Virus record (IMG/VR): IMGVR_UViG_3300027806_000035
Span: 1-64,000 of that record
Origin: a virus
Reading direction: 5' to 3' (one strand)
DNA: 64,000 nt
Part shown: positions 7,182 through 14,449 of the stretch, in pieces
Layout: each line of letters opens with the position of its first letter
How positions within the stretch are numbered: the first letter of the stretch is position 1
Made by a program: the position numbers and the translations under genes
Notes under the pieces: model-generated
What the model was told of the DNA's origin: nothing
The model's database searches: none
What the model saw: only the letters and a program-made list of their open reading frames with translations

Positions 7182-7775
7182 TTACTGCTGGATGGCGAGA
7201 ACACCCTGCAGAAACTCGCGAGCCTGCTCGTCGCCCTCAAAGAAGTGACTGTGCGCTTCTGCGCCGAGCAGGTACAAGCCAGCAACTTCCGTGCCCAGCG
7301 CGGACTCAAGAAGTCGGCCGGGTTCACCGGCTAGATGCACGGCCCATCCGGCCATGCAATGCGTGGTTTCACATGAATGCCAGGCAGTCATCTTGAGCGC
7401 ATTTGGCTTTAGCGCTGCTCGGGCAACCGCCTGCAATCGCTCCGAGGCATCGGCCGCAACAGGGAGGCCAACGGCATCCTCCAGGTAGGCACCCCTCAGG
7501 TCGGCATCCCTCAGGTCGGCACCGCTCAGGTCGGCATCCCTCAGGTCGGCATCCCTCAGGTCGGCACGCCTCAGGTCGGCACGCCTCAGGTCGGCACCGC
7601 TCAGGTAGGCACCCCTCAGGTCGGCACGCCTCAGGTCGGCACCGCTCAGGTCGGCATCCCTCAGGTCGGCATCCCTCAGGTCGGCATCCCTCAGAATTAG
7701 CCGCTGGCCAGCGGCGTCGCCACTCAGCCACTTCTGATGGCTCGCGAGTTGTTCGGGTGTTGGCAGTGATGTCAT
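7182..7775 (-). CDS. Pentapeptide-repeat protein
   Basis: A 197-residue protein. Residues about 27-92 are uninterrupted A(D/N)LXX-type pentapeptides ([18 protein letters not shown] and so on), which fold as a right-handed quadrilateral beta helix. The rest has a cap-like region with [18 protein letters not shown], a motif often found at the end of cyanobacterial pentapeptide proteins. Some pentapeptide proteins mimic DNA and block gyrase, but most are uncharacterised. The repeats are nearly identical at the DNA level in 15-base units, so copy number may vary. Confidence 0.85.
   Translation of the reverse strand: MTSLPTPEQLASHQKWLSGDAAGQRLILRDADLRDADLRDADLSGADLRRADLRGAYLSGADLRRADLRRADLRDADLRDADLSGADLRDADLRGAYLEDAVGLPVAADASERLQAVARAALKPNALKMTAWHSCETTHCMAGWAVHLAGEPGRLLESALGTEVAGLYLLGAEAHSHFFEGDEQAREFLQGVLAIQQ
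7487..7695 (-). repeat. 15-base tandem repeats coding for pentapeptides
   Basis: About fourteen near-identical 15-base units on the plus strand (ctcaggtcggcatcc and close variants) encode the pentapeptide array. Variation is mostly at three positions of each unit (atccc, acccc, accgc, acgcc). The high identity suggests recent expansion by unequal recombination or slippage. Confidence 0.85.
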
Positions 7776-7814
7776 GGATGGATTGCACAGGTGAGTTCAG
7801 TGTTGCCAGCGACT

Positions 7815-8504
7815 TCAGGTGATAGCCCACGAAGTAGCCGCCGTGATCACGCCGGACCCAAGCGACACGCCATCAAGCACGAACGCCGTATCATCACCGC
7901 AATAAACAATGGTCGATCCATTGGATTGCGCGTAGCGATAGCTAGCACCGTGCGTAAGTTTCACCCTGTCCTCCGCAACAGAGAAGTCCATAATTCTCGC
8001 GTAATCATTCGGACCGCCACCGACATAGCACCCAACTACATCGAAAACATCATTTCCACGACCGCCCCAGAGCTTGTCGATTTCTCCGCTGCCGATCCCG
8101 CCAACCAGCGTGTCATTGCCCGCGCCGCCCTGGAGCAGATCGTTTCCGGCGCCGCCACGCAGCAGGTCGTCGTCAGCGCCTCCCCCGAGGCTGTCATTGC
8201 CTGCTCCGCCGATCAGGGTGTCCCGGCCTGCCAGGCCGCAGAGCAGGTCATCTCCCTGGCCTCCTACGAGGCTGTCGTTGCCATCGCCGCCGATCAGCGT
8301 GTCATTGCCCAGGCCGCCGAGCAGCGTGTCGTTGCCGGCGCCGCCGTCAAGGCTGTCGTTGCCAGCGCCACCATCAAGGCAGTCACTGCCGGCATCTCCA
8401 AGAACAGTGTCATTGCCACCGAGGCTTGAGATTGCGTCGCTGACGCTTGTGCCAACAATGCTGTCGGCAAATTCGGTGATGGGAAAACGGGGAACCGAGG
8501 TCAT
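7815..8504 (-). CDS. RTX (hemolysin-type calcium-binding) repeat protein
   Basis: A 229-residue protein with about a dozen nonapeptides of the GGXGNDXLX type between residues 25 and 140 (GGAGNDSLDGGAGNDTLLGG). It ends with a domain typical of RTX C-termini (NDVFDVVGCYVGGGPNDYAR, then IMDFSVAEDRVKL). The repeats bind Ca2+ in a parallel beta roll. There is no enzymatic domain and no obvious signal peptide. RTX proteins are usually secreted by type I systems. In a phage it could be a small structural or adhesive protein, or one taken from the host. Confidence 0.85.
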   Translation of the reverse strand: MTSVPRFPITEFADSIVGTSVSDAISSLGGNDTVLGDAGSDCLDGGAGNDSLDGGAGNDTLLGGLGNDTLIGGDGNDSLVGGQGDDLLCGLAGRDTLIGGAGNDSLGGGADDDLLRGGAGNDLLQGGAGNDTLVGGIGSGEIDKLWGGRGNDVFDVVGCYVGGGPNDYARIMDFSVAEDRVKLTHGASYRYAQSNGSTIVYCGDDTAFVLDGVSLGSGVITAATSWAIT

Positions 8505-8662
8505 GGGATTTGCGTTGGTTGGATTGAGGGAACGGGGTGGAGCAGGCCGATGAGGAGCGAGAACTGATAGCCGCCCGCAAGCCCGATCATATCACGGAAT
8601 GGGAGGGCGGGCCATAGCAGCGCCATCGCTTACTGAATTTGGATCGCCGGAATCGCCGGAAC
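8505..8662. other. Intergenic stretch without a visible gene
   Basis: These 158 bases separate the RTX gene from the next minus-strand gene. I see no convincing short frame and no strong terminator hairpin. A short direct repeat (gaatcgccggaatcgccgg) sits at about 8648-8666. Confidence 0.4.
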
Positions 8663-9346
8663 CTACCTGCCAAGGAAAACCGACTCAGTTGAAACCTTCC
8701 TAAAGGCTCGCAAAAAAGATCCAACAGAAGATCGGAATGCGTGCCCTTGTGGGTTTCGACCAATTACACGGTATCCACCGTAAATGACAACGTAGATTCC
8801 TACCTCCGGTTTACTCCTAGATCGCCAAACCGATCCGGTTTCAATGCCTGGACTGAACTGTGGCTTTGGTGCAAGACTGACTACATCACTTACAGCCCTG
8901 TGAGCGCGAAGCTTATCACCAAGACCCTCCCAGGCTTCATCATTCAGGTACTTGCAGCAAGCCTCTCGCTCAACCTGTCGTTCACGCTGCTCCAAGGCTG
9001 CCAGTCCATCAAAAGCAAGTTTCTCTGCTTGGTCATAGGTCAGAGTTCCATCGTCCTCTTGGTAGCGATAGGTTCGATCGCCCATGCGAGCGCGCAAGCT
9101 GTAGAGCGCCTCTATTGCCGCGTGATTGGCGGCAAGTCGAGCAATTTCGTAAGCTGCAGCTTCTGGCTTTTCTTTGGTGCCAAACAGTTGCTCGAACCAT
9201 TCGCCAACAAGCTCAAAAAGCTCTTCCCTCAGGAAATGCGGCGTAGCTTCATGACATGAGCCAGACGAAGTAGTCGAAGACTGTCCAGACAAAGGAAAAG
9301 CTTCCTGGGATCTCCCAGATGTCGCGTTCGTGGATTGTTCCGTCAT
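8663..9346 (-). CDS. Hypothetical protein, start uncertain
   Basis: The convincing part runs from about residue 35 to the end: LREELFELVGEWFEQLFG, YEIARLAANHAAIEALYSLR, TYDQAEKLAFDGLAALEQ, REACCKYLNDEAWEGLG. It looks like a helical protein with a C-terminal beta domain (SRSKPEVGIYVVIYGGYRVI). I set the start at ATG 9346 (MTEQSTNATSG). This overlaps the upstream 85-residue gene by 98 bases, and the Ser/Thr-rich first 30 residues could be its shadow. A rarer start near 9250 is possible. No family recognised. Confidence 0.55.
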   Translation of the reverse strand: MTEQSTNATSGRSQEAFPLSGQSSTTSSGSCHEATPHFLREELFELVGEWFEQLFGTKEKPEAAAYEIARLAANHAAIEALYSLRARMGDRTYRYQEDDGTLTYDQAEKLAFDGLAALEQRERQVEREACCKYLNDEAWEGLGDKLRAHRAVSDVVSLAPKPQFSPGIETGSVWRSRSKPEVGIYVVIYGGYRVIGRNPQGHAFRSSVGSFLRAFRKVSTESVFLGR

Positions 9347-9506
9347 TGTTGAATAGCTGAATTTCAAACCGACCCTGGTTGTGCCAGTAAAGGCGGCCAA
9401 TGCGACCGCCACTACTTGTCACATGGATGAAGTTGTTGTCTTCCGGCTCATAGAGAGCATTCGGATCATCAAGCGAGAGATTTTCAAGTGGATCTTTCCA
9501 CATCAC
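9249..9506 (-). CDS. Hypothetical protein (85 aa)
   Basis: It starts MMWKDPLENLSLDDPNALYE and has a beta-rich body (IGRLYWHNQGRFEIQLFNND) with a hydrophobic C-terminus (FSFVWTVFDYFVWLMS). The strand-like segments suggest a small beta-barrel-like domain. The start overlaps the preceding gene's stop by 4 bases. Function unknown. Confidence 0.55.
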   Translation of the reverse strand: MMWKDPLENLSLDDPNALYEPEDNNFIHVTSSGGRIGRLYWHNQGRFEIQLFNNDGTIHERDIWEIPGSFSFVWTVFDYFVWLMS

Positions 9507-9745
9507 TTCAGCTTTTCAACTTGAGGTTGAAGCATCATCAGCAGCTTTTCATTGTTCAAGGCGACCGATGCAAGGGAAAGCCCAGAGAGAAGGGTCAGTG
9601 CGATAGCAGCCCATAGACCGAGTGACGGATCTGCTTGGCTGCGATTTCTTGCAGCAATAGACTGCCACCGAACATCACGCTGATACTGCTGTCCCCTATC
9701 CCAGCGATCATGCCTGCCCAGGTGATGCTCCTTTCTCGCGCTCAA
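9503..9745 (-). CDS. Small membrane protein with uncertain start
   Basis: The reliable part is the C-terminal half: a basic, Gln-rich segment (HDRWDRGQQYQRDVRWQ), then a hydrophobic stretch (LGLWAAIALTLLSGLSLASV) and a short tail. This resembles small single-span phage proteins. The longest frame starts at ATG 9871 but overlaps the 68-residue gene by 164 bases. I place the start at TTG 9745; a CTG at 9721 after AAGGAG is another option. Function unknown. Confidence 0.4.
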   Translation of the reverse strand: MSARKEHHLGRHDRWDRGQQYQRDVRWQSIAARNRSQADPSLGLWAAIALTLLSGLSLASVALNNEKLLMMLQPQVEKLK

Positions 9746-9914
9746 GATCTGGCGTGATGTCAGAAACCCCAGTGATGATGGTATTTGGGTGCCTGAACGT
9801 GAAGGATTCGACTGACCGCTCTTCTGTCCATCCGGTAGGGGATACCCACTCGGTTTCGTGTTTGATCGCATGGCCCTCGTTGGTTGTTGTGTAAGAAATC
9901 AGTAGAACTGGCAT
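9708..9914 (-). CDS. Small hypothetical protein (68 aa)
   Basis: It starts MPVLLISYTTTNEGHAIKHE with EWVSPTGWTEERSVESFTFR after it. The alternating polar and hydrophobic pattern suggests a small beta protein. It sits 17 bases after the preceding 144-residue gene. No family recognised. Confidence 0.6.
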   Translation of the reverse strand: MPVLLISYTTTNEGHAIKHETEWVSPTGWTEERSVESFTFRHPNTIITGVSDITPDLEREKGASPGQA

Positions 9915-9930
9915 CTTGTTAGGTCGGCGA

Positions 9931-10365
9931 CTATCCGACTATAGATGGATTGCGCTCAGCTGCCGTCAGCGCCTCCGCTCCGTCTGGATACTGATTGACG
10001 GAATCTTGTTGAGCTGGCCTTGGAAACTTGGCGATGAAGCCAACGTCATCTGGAATGTAACGAGCGCCGAAGTACCCAGCCACATGATTCCAAAAGCTCT
10101 TGCTGGTTTCTTCGTAGCGAACGAACTCTTGACCTGGATACGCCGGCTTGACTTCGTATGGGCCGTCGATGTCGCAATCAATGTCAGGCTCGGCAATCCA
10201 CAGGGCAACCGCGAAACCATCTTTGATAACTGCCACGGCAGTAACGGCTTCGTCAAAGCAGCTGCGAACTTGACGAATGAATTCAGCCAGTGAACTGACT
10301 TCTTCTTTTGTGTTGATCGACTGGTAGGGGCCGTAGGGCTTGTGGGAAAGGATTTCAATAGTCAT
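9931..10365 (-). CDS. Hypothetical protein (144 aa)
   Basis: It starts MTIEILSHKPYGPYQSINTK. An amphipathic helix (EEVSSLAEFIRQVRSCFDEA) is followed by strands (VTAVAVIKDGFAVALWIAEP) and an acidic loop (DIDCDIDGPYEVKP). It is probably a soluble alpha/beta protein. I do not recognise the family. Confidence 0.65.
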   Translation of the reverse strand: MTIEILSHKPYGPYQSINTKEEVSSLAEFIRQVRSCFDEAVTAVAVIKDGFAVALWIAEPDIDCDIDGPYEVKPAYPGQEFVRYEETSKSFWNHVAGYFGARYIPDDVGFIAKFPRPAQQDSVNQYPDGAEALTAAERNPSIVG

Positions 10366-10374
10366 CGCAATTCC

Positions 10375-10560
10375 TCAGGTGGCGGATTGGACAGACTGCT
10401 CTTTGCTGGCGTACTTCTGCACAATGTCAGGAAAGGCGGAACACAGGCGCCGGTAGTTGCCGGGATCGGCGGCAACCATTGCGTCGGCGAGCCTGGAGAC
10501 AAAGTTGCCGCCATAGCGACGCATGTTGTCAACCAGGGGGAATTTTGCGGGGGCTTGCAT
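10375..10560 (-). CDS. Small conserved phage-type protein (61 aa)
   Basis: The start is set at ATG 10560 (MQAPAKFPLVDNMRRYGGNF). The product contains YGGNFVSRLADAMVAADPGN, YRRLCSAFPDIVQKY and a short polar tail. The YGGNFV..LA.A...ADPxN....L..AFPDIVQKY pattern is one I have seen in many small proteins from phages and phage-like regions. Role unknown. Confidence 0.7.
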   Translation of the reverse strand: MQAPAKFPLVDNMRRYGGNFVSRLADAMVAADPGNYRRLCSAFPDIVQKYASKEQSVQSAT

Positions 10561-10631
10561 TTGTAGAATCGTTGGTTGGTGGGGCTGCTGGGTTGCAGCT
10601 GATGGAATCTTACAGGTAGGCGGCCATGCCG

Positions 10632-11135
10632 TCAATACTCGACCCATTCAACGACGGGGCGGGTCTTGCAAACTGCCAGCTCGGCCAGTTCCATGTAGGG
10701 GATCGGGACGACGGTTCCATTCTTCGCATCCGTCTTTGTGACAAGAAAGCAGTGCTTGTCGCGATAGGGGTCGTGGAAGCGCCTCCAGGGCGTGCTGCCC
10801 TGAAACTTGCTGGCTTCACCCATCCACCGGGCCACCAGCACCTGAACCGGGGCCAGGCTGGCAAGGCACCCGGAGGTCCACTTGGGACGGTCCGAGAGGC
10901 GGCAGTAGGCCGGGCTGAGGTAGCTGCCCATCTGGGTGACGATCCAGTAGGCCGTGTGGCCCACGGGGAGGGTGCGGAGCTTGTCGCGGTCGTGAATCGC
11001 CACGTCGGTCCAGTTGTGCTGGATGATCGGCTCCGCGATCAGCATCATCTGCTCATGGAGGGTCCGAGCAACGGGCTGCTGCCGCTCCATCGAGTGATGG
11101 CTGATGAGGTTTGTGACGGCTGGTTGGGATGCCAT
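10632..11135 (-). CDS. Hypothetical protein (167 aa)
   Basis: It starts MASQPAVTNLISHHSMERQQ. The body has LHEQMMLIAEPIIQHNWTDV, HTAYWIVTQMGSYLSPAYCR and a C-terminal ELAVCKTRPVVEWVEY. Codon use is strongly GC-rich at third positions compared with the next gene. No domain recognised. Confidence 0.6.
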   Translation of the reverse strand: MASQPAVTNLISHHSMERQQPVARTLHEQMMLIAEPIIQHNWTDVAIHDRDKLRTLPVGHTAYWIVTQMGSYLSPAYCRLSDRPKWTSGCLASLAPVQVLVARWMGEASKFQGSTPWRRFHDPYRDKHCFLVTKTDAKNGTVVPIPYMELAELAVCKTRPVVEWVEY

Positions 11136-11218
11136 GGCGTTCTGCGGGAACTTGCAGATCCTACCGCGCAGCCGACCTGCAAGCCGGTGTCAGGCGATAC
11201 CGTTGCAAATCGTCATCC

Positions 11219-11758
11219 CTACAGCTCCGGGATCGGCGGAAGATCAAGACAGGGGTACATTCGCTTGTCAGATAAACGATTCCAGTTAGTTAGCACGTTG
11301 CCAAGTGGCTCAAATGGCTCAGTCATAATGTGCCCCATTTTCGAGTAAGGGCAGATCCAGTCAGCTACGCGATTGTCAACAAAGATACGTGGATACTCAT
11401 GTTTAGTGCCGATCCAGATACAGCCAATATCAGTTGGTCGATGTCTTTGCAAGCAGCGAATGAAGGGATAGAACGCTCCCTCCAGTGCAAACTTTGGCGT
11501 GGTGAACATTCCACCCCAGCCAAGCTCGTCAATCTTCTTCAGGTTTTCAGTAAAGTATTCACCGTACAGAAACTCAAGCTTACAGAACCGTTGAGCAACC
11601 GAGTCGGATTCATAACAGTTCTTGAATTTAACAGTTAAAGATCTGTCAGGGCATAGAGCCTTTCTGCACAGGGCAATTCTGTTGATAGTTTGTGAAGAGG
11701 TAAACTGTGGCCATCCTGTTGCGGTGTATCGCTGGTGGTATTGAACTGCTCTTGCCAC
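11219..11758 (-). CDS. Hypothetical protein, start uncertain
   Basis: The longest frame starts at GTG 11758 and overlaps the upstream gene by 124 bases. The convincing part begins around residue 44 (VKFKNCYESDSVAQRFCKLE, GEYFTENLKKIDELGWGG) and continues through FYPFIRCLQRHRPTDIGCIW and GTKHEYPRIFVDNRVADWIC. A shorter form from ATG 11509 would begin MFTTPKFALEGAF and lose part of this. A frameshift between the two overlapping genes is possible. Function unknown. Confidence 0.5.
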   Translation of the reverse strand: MARAVQYHQRYTATGWPQFTSSQTINRIALCRKALCPDRSLTVKFKNCYESDSVAQRFCKLEFLYGEYFTENLKKIDELGWGGMFTTPKFALEGAFYPFIRCLQRHRPTDIGCIWIGTKHEYPRIFVDNRVADWICPYSKMGHIMTEPFEPLGNVLTNWNRLSDKRMYPCLDLPPIPEL

Positions 11759-12237
11759 AGCTTCGGCTTCGTGAAAGGATTTAGCTCAGTGTACTCGTCT
11801 ATTTCCCGCTGGCCGTATGTGATGACGATCAACCTGAGTAGATAATGATTTAGCTCTTTCGTGTATCGCTGCGGCGGAAAGCTATCAAGCCATTTAAGTA
11901 TCAATTTTGACTTCGCGGCACAGTTTGCCCAGTATTTTCTTAGCGACACAGCCTGCTCTTGCCTGATAGGCGTCGCAATCATGCCAGATACTGGACAGAC
12001 GAACTCAAGCCTCCCTGGCGCACCGTATCCACGAACAGCGTAAAACTGATACCATTTCCACTTTGCACGTCTTGATGCCTTGTGAATCTGAATAGATAGC
12101 ATCATCCTGATGTTATAGAGCGCTCTGTACTTCCACTGCTGGGTGCCGACGTATGGCTTCGGCTTGGCCGGTTGATCCTTGGGGACGATCAGGATGCGGT
12201 ACGGGAACCTCGTCTTCCCCTTGAATGTTCGCGCCAA
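11635..12237 (-). CDS. Hypothetical basic protein (200 aa)
   Basis: It starts at TTG 12237 (ARTFKGKTRFPYRILIVPKD). It is strongly basic with many aromatic residues (QQWKYRALYNIRMMLSIQIH, ASRRAKWKWYQFYAVRG) and two Cys-containing patches (FVCPVSGM, YWANCAAK). A nucleic-acid-binding role would fit the charge but is not proven. It is divergent from the plus-strand unit at 12238 onward. Confidence 0.6.
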   Translation of the reverse strand: MARTFKGKTRFPYRILIVPKDQPAKPKPYVGTQQWKYRALYNIRMMLSIQIHKASRRAKWKWYQFYAVRGYGAPGRLEFVCPVSGMIATPIRQEQAVSLRKYWANCAAKSKLILKWLDSFPPQRYTKELNHYLLRLIVITYGQREIDEYTELNPFTKPKLWQEQFNTTSDTPQQDGHSLPLHKLSTELPCAERLYALTDL

Positions 12238-12266
12238 CTGACAAAAGGTTGATTGTGATGTAAGAT
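12238..12266 (+). promoter_or_regulatory. Sigma-70-type promoter
   Basis: CTGACA at 12238-12243 and TAAGAT at 12261-12266, separated by 17 bases. The predicted start of transcription is near 12273, directly at the ATG of the 68-residue frame, so the message could be leaderless. It faces right, away from the leftward gene at 12237. Confidence 0.55.
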
Positions 12267-12273
12267 AGCAGGC

Positions 12274-12480
12274 ATGGATCGCGCTTCTTACCGATTTCTA
12301 GTCCTCAGGGGGGATTCACTCCCTGCGGTTGGCTGCCTTGAGGGGTGGATAGGTGGAAATGCGTCCGCACTCCGGCACCTGGAATCCATGTATCCAGACT
12401 GGACTCAAATCACATTGAACAAGGTAAAAGATGTTTCCACTTGCAGACTCGGAACGCGAAGAGATCTCTGCAGCGTTTGA
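12274..12480 (+). CDS. Small plus-strand hypothetical protein (68 aa)
   Basis: It starts at ATG 12274, about one base after the predicted transcription start. The product contains YRFLVLRGDSLPAVGCLEGW and MYPDWTQITLNKVKDVS; the last 15 residues look like noise because they overlap the next gene in another frame. Support is moderate: natural N-terminal composition and a good promoter. Function unknown. Confidence 0.4.
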   Translation: MDRASYRFLVLRGDSLPAVGCLEGWIGGNASALRHLESMYPDWTQITLNKVKDVSTCRLGTRRDLCSV

Positions 12481-12682
12481 CGAAGCTGAACGGAAGCTAG
12501 CAGAAGCGGCCCAGGCAGTTCAGGAACTTAATCAAGTCCTGAAAACCAAGGCCGCTTTTATTGGCAACGCGAGAATTAACAAGATCAGAAACGCCAGCAC
12601 TCCTGTTGGGGCTGGCGTTTTTGAGCTGTCAGTTCAGAGGTGCAAGATGCTCAAGTTTGGGGCTGCAAGAGCGCTGAAGTAG
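12431..12682 (+). CDS. Small plus-strand coiled-coil protein (83 aa)
   Basis: It starts at ATG 12431 after a weak AAGG ribosome site. Residues 8-45 (SEREEISAAFDEAERKLAEA and AQAVQELNQVLKTKA) form a heptad-like helix. The frame reads through a strong terminator hairpin at about codons 53-64 and ends one base before the convergent MazG-like gene. Either the hairpin acts only on part of the transcripts or the true protein is shorter. Function unknown. Confidence 0.45.
   Translation: MFPLADSEREEISAAFDEAERKLAEAAQAVQELNQVLKTKAAFIGNARINKIRNASTPVGAGVFELSVQRCKMLKFGAARALK
12589..12622 (+). terminator. Rho-independent terminator at convergent genes
   Basis: A perfect 10-base stem (AAACGCCAGC with GCTGGCGTTT) around a 12-base loop, ending in five T on the plus strand. 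It lies inside the 83-residue frame, and just past the end of the convergent MazG-like gene, and could act in both directions. Confidence 0.65.
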
Positions 12683-13120
12683 TCAGACAAGATCAGAGAG
12701 GTCAGGGGGCTGGTAGTTCGGCCCCTTCAGGATCTTGCCATCTTCCCGATAGATGGGCTTTCCGTTTGAGTCGAGCTTGCTCATGTTTGAACGGAAAACG
12801 CGACACATCGCTTCTTCAAGGTCGATTCCCAAGAAAGCTGCCATCTGCTCGCATACAAAAGCAAGATCAGACAGCTCCTTAATAACGCACTCCTTGGCCT
12901 GGCGAACAGCGTTGATGTCGCTATCAGAGGATTCCCCACCCTCCGACAACTTCACCCACAGGTCAAGGGCTTCCTTGAACTCGTTGCCCTCTTCTTGAAT
13001 CAAGCCAAGCTGCATCCTGAGAACCGACAGCGATTCGGGCGGGATGCAAGCTACGCCGGCTTGAATTGTCTTTTGACCAAAAGCGCGCCGAAATTCAATA
13101 GCCTGTTGTGTACGATTCAT
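12683..13120 (-). CDS. MazG/HisE-like nucleotide pyrophosphohydrolase
   Basis: A 145-residue all-helical protein. EEGNEFKEALDLW (an ExxE metal-binding pair), then VIKELSDLAFVCEQMAAFLG (a second ExxD), then EAMCRVFRSNMSKLDSNGKP and REDGKILKGPNYQPPDL. This arrangement is that of the phage MazG-like/phosphoribosyl-ATP pyrophosphohydrolase-like family, which hydrolyses (d)NTPs to NMP and PPi. In cyanophages MazG-type enzymes are thought to act on (d)GTP and (d)CTP. It is convergent with the small plus-strand gene. Confidence 0.8.
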   Translation of the reverse strand: MNRTQQAIEFRRAFGQKTIQAGVACIPPESLSVLRMQLGLIQEEGNEFKEALDLWVKLSEGGESSDSDINAVRQAKECVIKELSDLAFVCEQMAAFLGIDLEEAMCRVFRSNMSKLDSNGKPIYREDGKILKGPNYQPPDLSDLV

Positions 13121-13125
13121 GTTCG

Positions 13126-13347
13126 TCAGGCGAATCTTGCAGTAGTGATGCTGTTGCTGATGTGACGCCAGTGGTTGTCGAACGTATCAGCGAAGCGCAC
13201 GCCAGTTCGCCACCACAGACGAATCACCGACCTGCGCTCACTCCTGGGCATCTTGCTCCAGCTTGCTGCAAGATAGGCAGCCTCAGCCCTTTGAAGATCC
13301 GAAAGGCTTGGTCGTGCAGCATTACTGCTTGCATCAGTTTCTGACAT
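13126..13347 (-). CDS. Small hypothetical protein (73 aa)
   Basis: It starts MSETDASSNAARPSLSDLQR. A helical, basic and Trp-rich second half follows (KMPRSERRSVIRLWWRTGVR, FADTFDNHWRHIS). It lies between the AbrB terminator and the MazG-like gene. No family recognised. Confidence 0.55.
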   Translation of the reverse strand: MSETDASSNAARPSLSDLQRAEAAYLAASWSKMPRSERRSVIRLWWRTGVRFADTFDNHWRHISNSITTARFA

Positions 13348-13355
13348 TTTCAGGT

Positions 13356-13383
13356 AAAAAAATGGCCCCGGTTTCCCGAGGCC
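13356..13383 (-). terminator. Terminator after the AbrB-like gene
   Basis: On the minus strand GGCCTCGG and CCGGGGCC pair (one G-U) around a 4-base loop, followed by A and then seven T (13362-13356). It follows the stop of the AbrB-like gene by about 20 bases. Confidence 0.7.
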
Positions 13384-13403
13384 GTTGACTCAGTGGAAGT
13401 GGA

Positions 13404-13976
13404 TCAGAGATCCAGATCGCTCTCGCCATCCAGGTCGTCGCTCAGGTCGGCTTCAACCTGATCAGAGGCTTCCTTGACGCCAGCGGTGATCACGATCTGA
13501 CCGGGCGATGCTTCGATCTTGACGTAGGAATCAACGTCCTCGCCGAAGGGGAAGCCGGCGATCGTGGTGTGACGGCCGCCAACCACAATGTTGCCGGTCT
13601 TGCCGATCTTCACAACCGGGCTGCGGTTGGTGCGGCGATACGGACGCGAGGGGGGAGCCAGCTTGATGCCGGTCTGAGCTTCAAGCGAAGCCTTCAGGAA
13701 TTCGTTGAGGTCCGCCTGGGTAACACGGACTTCGACATCACCAGTGGCATTGTCGGTGATTTCGGTGTAGAAGCCGCAGGCCTTGGCGACAGCATCAATC
13801 TGGCTGCCTTCCATCTCGGCCATCTTCTGCTTGATTTCAGCAGACGACAGCGGAGTGCCCTTGGTACGGGTGGTGGCCTTCTGGTTTTCGGCGGGAGCTT
13901 CGGACATTTGTTGGGTAGTGGAACTATCGGTGGTGGTTTCAGCCGACTCGGCGGCGGCTGCTTTTCGGCGGGGCAA
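13404..13976 (-). CDS. Cyanobacterial AbrB-like transcriptional regulator
   Basis: A 190-residue protein. The first 45 residues are low-complexity (Ala, Thr, Ser, Glu). Residues about 48-70 (MAEMEGSQIDAVAKACGFYT) and 85-105 (TQADLNEFLKASLEAQTGIK) match the N-terminal part of cyanobacterial AbrB proteins, where an ACGY-type motif is typical. Residues 120-165 (SPVVKIGKTGNIVVGGRHTT, FPFGEDVDSYVKIEASPGQI) match their beta-rich part. In cyanobacteria these proteins bind DNA and act as global regulators of carbon, nitrogen and stress genes. The acidic C-terminus (DLSDDLDGESDLDL) is unusual. The phage copy may regulate phage or host genes. It has its own terminator. Confidence 0.75.
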   Translation of the reverse strand: MPRRKAAAAESAETTTDSSTTQQMSEAPAENQKATTRTKGTPLSSAEIKQKMAEMEGSQIDAVAKACGFYTEITDNATGDVEVRVTQADLNEFLKASLEAQTGIKLAPPSRPYRRTNRSPVVKIGKTGNIVVGGRHTTIAGFPFGEDVDSYVKIEASPGQIVITAGVKEASDQVEADLSDDLDGESDLDL

Positions 13977-14041
13977 CGTGAAAAGCCGTTGACGACCAAG
14001 AAATCATACCTTGCAGGAGCGGAACGCGCAAGCCCAGGCGC

Positions 14042-14449
14042 TCACCTTTTTTGAGGAGGCCACCACGGCAGCAGATACAGGTACGTCCGCTGCTGGTCTG
14101 TTGGAGCCGGCTGCCACCATGTCACAGCTCCCGGCAGGCGTGAACAACGGTCGTCCACCAGAACGCCAGCCTTGACAGCTGCATCGAGCACGGCACCTGA
14201 CAAATTGTCAACATCGCTGCGCCCGTGGCCATGAAACTCGATGCCGACCAGGGCATGATCCAGCGGCTCGCGCCCCTGCCATTGCTGCTGGAGGCTGGCC
14301 TGGGAGGCCGCCAGCCAGGCCCTGTACTTCGGTGAGGTGAACGATCGGCCCTGCCCCTGCCGTGGCCGCTCCTTGGGCTGCAGGGGGCCATCCAGAGAGA
14401 GGGTGAGCCAGTCAGGCCCATTCGGGCCGGGCTGCAGCATCATCATCAT
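14042..14449 (-). CDS. rusA: RusA-like Holliday junction resolvase
   Basis: The start is set at the first of four consecutive ATG (14449-14438). The body has LSLDGPLQPKERPRQGQGRS, TSPKYRAWLAAS, GHGRSDVDNLSGAVLDAAVK and AGVLVDDRCSRLPG. The DVDNL and LVDD segments carry the conserved Asp residues of RusA, a homodimeric resolvase that cuts four-way junctions with divalent metal. The overlap with the upstream gene is 38 bases. It completes the recombination module with the Rad52-like protein, nuclease and SSBs. Confidence 0.85.
   Translation of the reverse strand: MMMMLQPGPNGPDWLTLSLDGPLQPKERPRQGQGRSFTSPKYRAWLAASQASLQQQWQGREPLDHALVGIEFHGHGRSDVDNLSGAVLDAAVKAGVLVDDRCSRLPGAVTWWQPAPTDQQRTYLYLLPWWPPQKR

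Noticed and set aside
7487-7695. Possible CRISPR array from regular repeats
   Set aside because: Units are 15 bases long, contiguous, in frame and code for pentapeptides; there are no spacers.
7403-8553. Plus-strand repetitive frames (GRHPS and PPSR types)
   Set aside because: Antisense of the pentapeptide and RTX repeats.
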